From positions 1 to 12,905 of the forward strand of contig RXOD01005685.1 in assembly GCA_005223375.1 (NCBI GenBank): DNA of 12,905 nt. The letters run 5' to 3'. Positions within the stretch are counted from its first letter, which is position 1; every line of letters starts with the position of its first letter. Both the position numbers and the translations under genes were made by a program. Shown in pieces: positions 8,541-12,905 of this stretch. This stretch comes from Amoebophrya sp. AT5.2. Its lineage: Eukaryota > Sar > Dinophyceae > Syndiniales > Amoebophryaceae. A model generated the notes under the pieces. It was not told where the DNA came from. It did no database searches and worked only from the letters and a program-made list of their open reading frames with translations.

Positions 8541-10467
8541 TCAGCTCAGCAGCGCCAAGCGTCCCACCGGCGTGTAGTGCAAGTTCTGCGCCAGTGTTGC
8601 GTCGCACTGGTTCGCGATTTTTCCGTTCACATTATCCCCCAACCCGCCTGCGCACAGCGCCTCCACCCGGCGCACCACCTCCACGCACGTTTCGTCCGAG
8701 GGCACTCTGGTCTTCAGTTCCGTCAAGTACCACCACTTCTCCACTTTTCGCGTGCGGAAAAACAACGAGCCCTCCGCCAGATAGTCGACCTTCACGTACC
8801 CCCAGACGTCTGTGAGCCCCCAGCTGGAGTACGCGCAGCGGTGGTCGCACGGGTGCAGCTCGTAGGGAATTGGGAGGCAGCGGACCAGCATCTGAGCGAT
8901 CGTCTTCGCTTTCTCCGCCCCGGTGGTCCCCCCAGAGGACCCGTGCTCGTCCTCGTCAGCGGCGGGGACAACAAGAGTACTTTTTTTATCTCCGTCGTCA
9001 CCTCCCCCAGCTCCTTCTACGCGCAACGTGGCGGAGGTGGTCCAGAGCTGCGTTAATACGGGTACCTGCAGCATCGAGAACAAGTCCGAGACCGCAACAT
9101 TCAGTGACTGGGCATCCGGTTCCCACTGGAGTATGAGCGAGGACCCGTAGTGCATGCAGCCGTACGCTCTGGCCACGAACAGGCTGTCGCTCAAGCAGCA
9201 GAAATGGTCGTTGTTGCCGTTCTCCTTGCGGAAGATTTTGTCGTGGTAGTTGAGCCGAAACCGCACGTCGCACTCGTCGGGCACCGAGATCCGGCCGCAG
9301 CACCGGTGCAGCACTTCCCGGTACGGCACGCCGCCGTCCGTCTGCAGCGCCAACACGGCGGAGCGCTGTGCGTCGGTACGGACGCTACTCCCCCAGAACT
9401 TCTGGTCGGGGTAAGGCAGTCGCGCCTCGACCGGGCAAGCGCCAGCTGCACCTCCTTCTACCTCGCCACCACCGCCACCGCCACGGCCGCCGTCCCACCA
9501 CGCCGCCAGGCACGGGGAGTGCGCGCTCCAGTCGAACCAGCTGTGCTGCGAGGTGCAGCCGTACTTCGCCGCCACGAGGCCCCACTGCACCGCCTTGATT
9601 TTGTTGCGACCAGACCTGGCCCATCTTCTACAGGGAGGTGGACTGCGACAACGCGAGCAACAAGGCTTAAATCCGTTCTCTTAACAATAGATACCATTGC
9701 GCATAGGACGTAATACTAGAGGGACGAGATAAAAACAAAGGGCTATCCTTTCTTCTAGACTCGCTAGACTCTTTTTGGGACAGTGAACAAGATGCCGAGG
9801 CGGATTGGAGTCCGTCCGGAATGAAGACGACAGGAATCAGGAGGGGAGGAGGGTGGAAGAAGGAAGGCAGGGGGGAGGTTCTCTCTTTCTCTCTCTCTCT
9901 CTCTCGAACTCCCTCCAATTCGCGCTCCGCCTTCATCCCGAAAAGAAAGCGGAGCGCAGTGGGTACTTCTTTTCGGCCACGGCCAAATTGCCCGAATTAA
10001 GGGGAGGGGAAGGATCAGAACGAGCCCACTACTTGCTGAGCGAGAACGGATTTAAGCCTTGTTGCTCGCGTTGTCGCAGTCCACCTGCCGTTAACGATTG
10101 CGACCACGCAGCACTGGTGGACCGCGTTCGCGCGCGCCAAGTGTCTGTCGTGCACCTTGAACAGGTAGCGGACATCGCACTTCGTCGGCAGCGACTGCAG
10201 CGCAGGCAGAATCGCGGCCGTGCAGCAGGTCTCCGCGGACTCGGCGCCGCCGTAGGGGAGGAAACCGGGGCAGGAAGTGGCGTTGACCTCGCGGCCGCTC
10301 CGGAACCACTCGAGCTGGCAGTCGGTCCCGGTTCCGCTGCTACTCGCGAGGCCGCGCGCTGTCGTTGCTGAGAGCTCGCTGTTGGAGACAAATTCACCGT
10401 GCGTCGGGGATAGAAAGATGGAAAAAAGCACGATAGCGTGGTGGAGAAGGCGGAGGAAAAGCGTCAT
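8541..10467 (-). CDS. Predicted secreted cysteine-rich protein with a duplicated Cys module
   Basis: Two exons, 10467-10085 and 9627-8541, encode 489 residues. I recognise no family. Residues 1-24 are a typical signal peptide (hydrophobic core AIVLFSIFLS, probable cleavage after THG). The mature part has more than twenty cysteines. A module occurs twice: CC at 81-82, CDVRY at 97-101, HQCC at 117-120; and CC at 237-238, CDVRF at 247-251, HFCC at 269-272. The spacing between CDVR and the final CC is similar (18 and 20 residues), which indicates an internal duplication. A Gly-rich linker (about 174-190) separates them, and a Gly/Asp/Lys-rich insert lies near 332-362. There is no second membrane segment, so secretion or a lumenal or surface location is likely. 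The exon join (phase 2, AG|A) keeps the frame and removes in-frame stops. The ATG has A at -3 and the stop is TGA. The second exon is the firmest part; the exact acceptor is less certain. Confidence 0.72.
9636..9680 (+). repeat. Inverted repeat, left arm (45 bp)
   Basis: An exact reverse complement of 10042-10086, beginning AGGTGGACTGCGACAACG and ending ATCCGTTCTC. The complementarity continues one mismatch further outward (GGGAGG against GGCAGG). It lies at the 3' end of the intron, 8 nt inside the acceptor. Confidence 0.95.
9840..9920. repeat. Polypurine tract abutting a CT microsatellite
   Basis: On the plus strand about 40 nt of nearly pure G and A (about 9838-9880, with runs of 3 to 6 G) switch abruptly to nearly pure C and T (about 9880-9905, mostly CT repeats), followed by GAACTCCCTCC. 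It lies in the middle of the inverted-repeat intron. Such tracts can form G-quadruplex or triplex structures and are prone to slippage. No coding role. Confidence 0.8.
9938..9976. repeat. Internal 10-bp hairpin in the intron
   Basis: The arms CCGAAAAGAA (9938-9947) and TTCTTTTCGG (9967-9976) are perfectly complementary with a 19-nt loop. A competing 8-bp pair, CGCTCCGC (9923-9930) with GCGGAGCG (9949-9956), overlaps it, so only one of the two can form at a time. Confidence 0.8.
10042..10086 (-). repeat. Inverted repeat, right arm (45 bp)
   Basis: The partner of 9636-9680. On the minus strand it starts with the last two bases of exon 1 (AG) and the donor GT, so in pre-mRNA the 5' splice site would be buried in a 45-bp duplex with the region just upstream of the acceptor. 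Confidence 0.95.
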
Positions 10468-10668
10468 CGTGGTTTCGACAGTGTCCCAGATCTCGCGAGT
10501 ATGGCGAACAGGCAGAGCAGAAAAGCGTACTCAACGTGCAAAGTTCCTCTTGGTTTTCCCCGAACAGTAGAGGACGAGGAGCCGCATTAGCCTTGTCGTT
10601 GCATTGATGGCTAAGTAAAGAAAGCCTACGTACTTACGCACGAAAGCCAATCGCAATCGCTCCAGAGT

Positions 10669-10950
10669 CTACCTACTGTTGCTACGTCGCACTTGACTTT
10701 CTCCTTCGCGTTCGCTCCTGCACATATCAGCCGCCACAACTTGCGGAAGTTCTACTGGCTCTACCAGAAACCCTTGAAAAACCCGTGTTTGGAGGTGCAA
10801 TGCCACGTCATCGGATGAGACTACGAATTCCGTTCCACATCCGACGGGAGTCCTTGAACATGTATCTAAGGCTGACGCAACTGCCACGATGAAAATTCCC
10901 GCCGTCTTCGGCAGGAGGAAGGGTCGCTACGCACTGCCTCTGCGGGCGCC
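10669..10950 (-). pseudogene. Possible broken or mis-spliced small secreted-protein frame
   Basis: On the minus strand an ATG near 10950 opens a frame (MSAGARRGSA) that meets a single TAG after ten codons. The same frame then stays open for 82 more codons to TAG at 10671-10669. The continuation begins with a hydrophobic stretch (IFIVAVASA) followed by cysteines (LDTCSRTPVGCG), which looks like a signal peptide plus mature start. Either a stop has inactivated a small secreted-protein gene, or the TAG is the end of an intron with an upstream exon I cannot place, or the frame is chance. No family recognised. Confidence 0.25.
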
Positions 10951-10972
10951 GGCGGACATTTTTCATTTTTTC

Positions 10973-10999
10973 CCATGTCATTAGTCCATGTCATTTAGT
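10973..10999. repeat. Short tandem duplication
   Basis: CCATGTCATTAGT (10973-10985) is followed directly by CCATGTCATTTAGT (10986-10999), two copies differing by one inserted T. It lies in the gene-poor region and has no evident function. Confidence 0.85.
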
Positions 11000-11449
11000 C
11001 AGAATCAACGCGGAGGCGTCCTCTCGCGCGTCGGTCTTATCGTTCAACAACGTCGCCGCTGCGCCAATCTGCATGATTTTCACGTTGCTCGTCGCAGCCT
11101 CCAACGGCATCTGCCGCATGGAGAGTCTCCTCTCGCGAGTATGACAGCGAAGTTTCCGCGCACGGCGGCCAGTTGTGCAAAAGCCCGAAAATTTTGCGGC
11201 CGATGCTTTACACTGCGGGCGGATCGCTGCGGCTGCGAGAGCTCCACAGGGCGCCCCCATGCTTGCTTCTCTTGCCGCTGTCCTCCGACGGCAAGGGCGC
11301 GGCTACCTTGGCGCACTTCGCCTCTCCACCTGTCTCGATTTTCACTGTCCTGCCCGATTCCGGGCGGGAGCTGACGATTGATTCTGCCCAGCGCAGCACC
11401 ACAGGCACGCCCCCCTCGGAGCAGCTCGACAAATTCTCCGACAGCCCCG

Positions 11450-12773
11450 CTAAATTTCCTCGGAGGGGTCTGCTTCGTACTCCGGATCTTTGTCCGGATC
11501 GCGGCCGGTGTGAAACGGCGACCGCTTCGCGTCCGATCCGTAGAAGCGTCCCGTGAACGAGACGCTCGGATCCAGAAGAAGGTAGCACGGACACTTCGCC
11601 CCCTGCAGTGGCGTGAGCATGTTCGCTTCCTGCGGTGTGATTCCCCGCGCGTCAATGATCGGCTGTGTCAGGTCGGTGTGCACCCATCCTGGCAGTGCGT
11701 TGTATTCATGATTAAGTACAGATCGGCTGCAGCAGTTCTTGTCGAAAAGATATATATCGGGGGAATTAGCAGAGGCTACGAACCTTGCGTACGTTAGGCT
11801 AACTAAGGACTAACTACTGCTGTAGCCAAACCCGGGGCGTCGAAAAGATATATAATATGGCGTTGCAACATCGACCGATGTGCAGAGCGCCGGTAGTATG
11901 GTACGTCCTTCTTGCACACCTAAGATTTCTCGGCGCGGACCTTAGCTGTTGAAAAATCAGAGACCACAGGCGGCGTACCCGGCGAGCAGGAGTTGACGAG
12001 GGCTTTTCCTTTGTTGGCCTTTGCGCACTGTCGGGTCCACGCGTTCATGAGACCCTTACTGAAGCCGTAGAAGTAGAAGCCCTTATTCCCTCCCATCTGG
12101 CCCCCCAAGCCCCGTTCCGCGAATTGCGCGGCGGCATCCGGCAGGTCGACCAGACCCGCCGCGGTCTCCACGATCGCGTCGAGGTCCGCAGTCGTCGCGT
12201 CCGGGCTGGTGAGGAGCTTGACGGTCGCCTCGCTGCAGTTCTTCACGAAGCCCGGACCCGCGCCGGAGTTCACGTTCACCACGCGGGGAAGCTGACCTGT
12301 CCCACATTGATGGCGACTACTTCATCTCTTATGTTCCTTCACTGCATCCTAAATTCTTTACCCTGAAAGGCGCCCATGAGTGGCAGGAGCGCGTCGGTGA
12401 CGGCGGCGCACGCACTGTAGTTGAGCTTTTGGCACTTGCGGAAGCTCGACGCGTCGGCGGCGCCGAGCCCATCCTGCGTCCCGGTTCCCCCCGCATTGTT
12501 CACGAGTCCCCAGAAAGTGAGACCCCGCGCCGTGCACTCCGCGGCAACCATCACTTTCGCTCCTGCGATCGACTCGGCGTCTACGACATCCAGCGGGAGC
12601 AGTGCCACACGCTCCGGAGAAAACTTTTCACGGAGCACAGCGACGGCTTTCTCACCGCGGGTTTTGTCCCGGGAGCCGAGAAAAACGAAGGTGTCTTGTG
12701 CGTCTGCGAGCGCCTTCTCGCAAATGCCAAAGCCGATGCCCTTGTTGCCACCAGTAACGACAATCGCGCGCAT
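11450..12773 (-). CDS. Carbonyl reductase-type short-chain dehydrogenase (NADPH)
   Basis: Three exons, 12773-12362, 12296-11979 and 11688-11450, encode 322 residues. Introns of 65 nt and 290 nt (both GT-AG, phase 1) were placed because the joins restore family sequence: GAFQ|GQLPRVVNVNS and NSCSPG|WVHTDL. The Rossmann nucleotide motif is TGGNKGIGFG at 7-16 and NNAG at 92-95. The catalytic tetrad is Asn118, Ser148, Tyr214 and Lys218 (YGFSK). The 66-residue gap between Ser and Tyr is the extra segment typical of monomeric CBR1-type reductases, not of generic SDRs. CBR1 enzymes reduce carbonyls and quinones with NADPH in the cytosol; CBR1 has 277 residues. The excess is mainly in that segment and in a charged C-terminal tail (PDKDPEYEADPSEEI). 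The ATG at 12773 is the first in frame, has A at -3 and begins right at the first strand, so no targeting peptide is evident. Substrate cannot be told. Confidence 0.93.
11689..11978 (-). other. Second intron of the reductase gene, with a repeated AT motif
   Basis: A 290-nt phase 1 intron, donor CCGG|GTACGCC and acceptor ACTGCCAG|GATGG. It contains two exact copies of GTCGAAAAGATATATA (plus-strand 11741-11756 and 11839-11854). It is AT-richer than the exons. Unspliced, the frame would run on about 20 codons to a stop and lose the C-terminus. Confidence 0.88.
12297..12361 (-). other. First intron of the reductase gene
   Basis: A 65-nt phase 1 intron, donor CAGG|GTAAAG and acceptor GGGACAG|GTCAG. 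A second AG five bases further (GTCAG) would break the frame, so the first is used. It is the shortest intron in the window. Confidence 0.88.
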
Positions 12774-12905
12774 TTTGGTCCGAGGATAGAGATTGAACGC
12801 ACCAGGTACTGTGGGACCTGTCCTACCGAAAAACGCCGGTAATGAGTGCCTACTTCCAACTGCTACCAGATCAATCAATCACTCAATGGCTTGCCTTCAT
12901 CCCGT

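Larger units (their letters stand above)
9628..10084 (-). mobile_element. Intron framed by 45-bp terminal inverted repeats (introner/MITE-like)
   Basis: The 457-nt intron of the secreted-protein gene, donor GGCAG|GTGGAC and acceptor CCCTGTAG|AAG. Its ends are formed by a perfect 45-bp inverted repeat: one arm overlaps the donor by two exon bases, the other ends 8 nt before the acceptor AG. Inside are a polypurine tract, a CT microsatellite and a 10-bp hairpin, but no convincing coding frame, so no transposase. I find no clear target-site duplication. The structure resembles non-autonomous inverted-repeat elements that create introns (introners). The repeats are seen directly; the mobile origin is inferred. 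Confidence 0.6.
10468..11449. other. Gene-poor region between the reductase and the secreted-protein gene
   Basis: This is 982 nt with no convincing gene. The minus-strand frames are short, lack recognisable motifs and several need non-ATG starts. It includes the possible broken frame at 10669-10950 and a tandem duplication at 10973-10999. The part 11208-11449 is open in one minus-strand frame (Ser/Arg-rich, stop at 11208), but nothing marks it as an exon. The reductase 3' untranslated region and the promoter of the secreted-protein gene should lie here. Confidence 0.5.

Noticed and set aside
9599..9670. A short plus-strand frame reading CCDQTWPIFYREVDCDN and ending in TAA inside the left arm
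   Set aside because: It looks protein-like and Cys-rich, but has only 23 codons between stops, no start, and overlaps the start of the second exon on the other strand. I could not connect it to any exon.
9150..9713. A plus-strand open frame ending near the inverted repeat
   Set aside because: It is antisense to the second exon of the secreted-protein gene. It shares GRWTATTRATRLKS with another frame only because both read through the inverted-repeat arms.
12774..12878. An upstream extension of the reductase by 35 residues
   Set aside because: It would need a TTG start. The ATG at 12773 lies directly before the first strand of the Rossmann fold, as in other carbonyl reductases.
1..12905. tRNA, rRNA, CRISPR arrays, bacterial promoters or ribosome binding sites
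   Set aside because: I looked for these and saw none. The spliced genes show eukaryotic DNA, so bacterial signals would not be expected.

Overview
The window looks like nuclear DNA from a GC-rich microbial eukaryote. Four genes are recognisable by protein family, and three of these (plus one novel gene) are interrupted by spliceosomal GT-AG introns. I place six introns by joining reading frames so that family motifs are restored. Proteins carry long Ser/Gly/Ala-rich insertions. All supported genes lie on the minus strand, head to tail. Codirectional genes, low-complexity loops and an intron bounded by terminal inverted repeats would fit an alveolate such as a dinoflagellate or syndinian, but no sequence here proves the taxon.

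Layout in the direction of transcription (right to left). (1) 12773-11450: a three-exon short-chain dehydrogenase of the carbonyl reductase type with an intact catalytic tetrad. (2) 11449-10468: a poor region with no convincing gene, holding one possible broken or mis-spliced open frame (10950-10669) and a small tandem duplication. (3) 10467-8541: a two-exon gene for a predicted secreted, cysteine-rich protein that contains the same Cys module twice. Its 457-nt intron is framed by a perfect 45-bp inverted repeat that includes the 5' splice site. (4) 7991-5318: a three-exon MFSD5/MOT2-type major facilitator (molybdate transporter family), much longer than usual through one huge loop and an acidic tail. 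(5) 5218-4922: a doubtful small open frame. (6) 4747-2159: a two-exon SEP+UBX protein resembling UBXN11, a predicted Cdc48/p97-associated factor. (7) 1784-186: a single-exon six-helix membrane protein with a faint resemblance to cation diffusion facilitators. Its 3' end forms one arm of a perfect 24-bp hairpin. (8) The extreme left end may hold the first codons of a further minus-strand gene.

The genes do not form an obvious pathway: redox metabolism, a secreted protein, anion transport, protein quality control and a membrane protein sit side by side, as expected for eukaryotic gene order. The most unusual element is the inverted-repeat intron at 9628-10084, which looks like an introner or MITE-like element that became, or is spliced as, an intron. 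No tRNA, rRNA, CRISPR array or bacterial-type operon signal was found.
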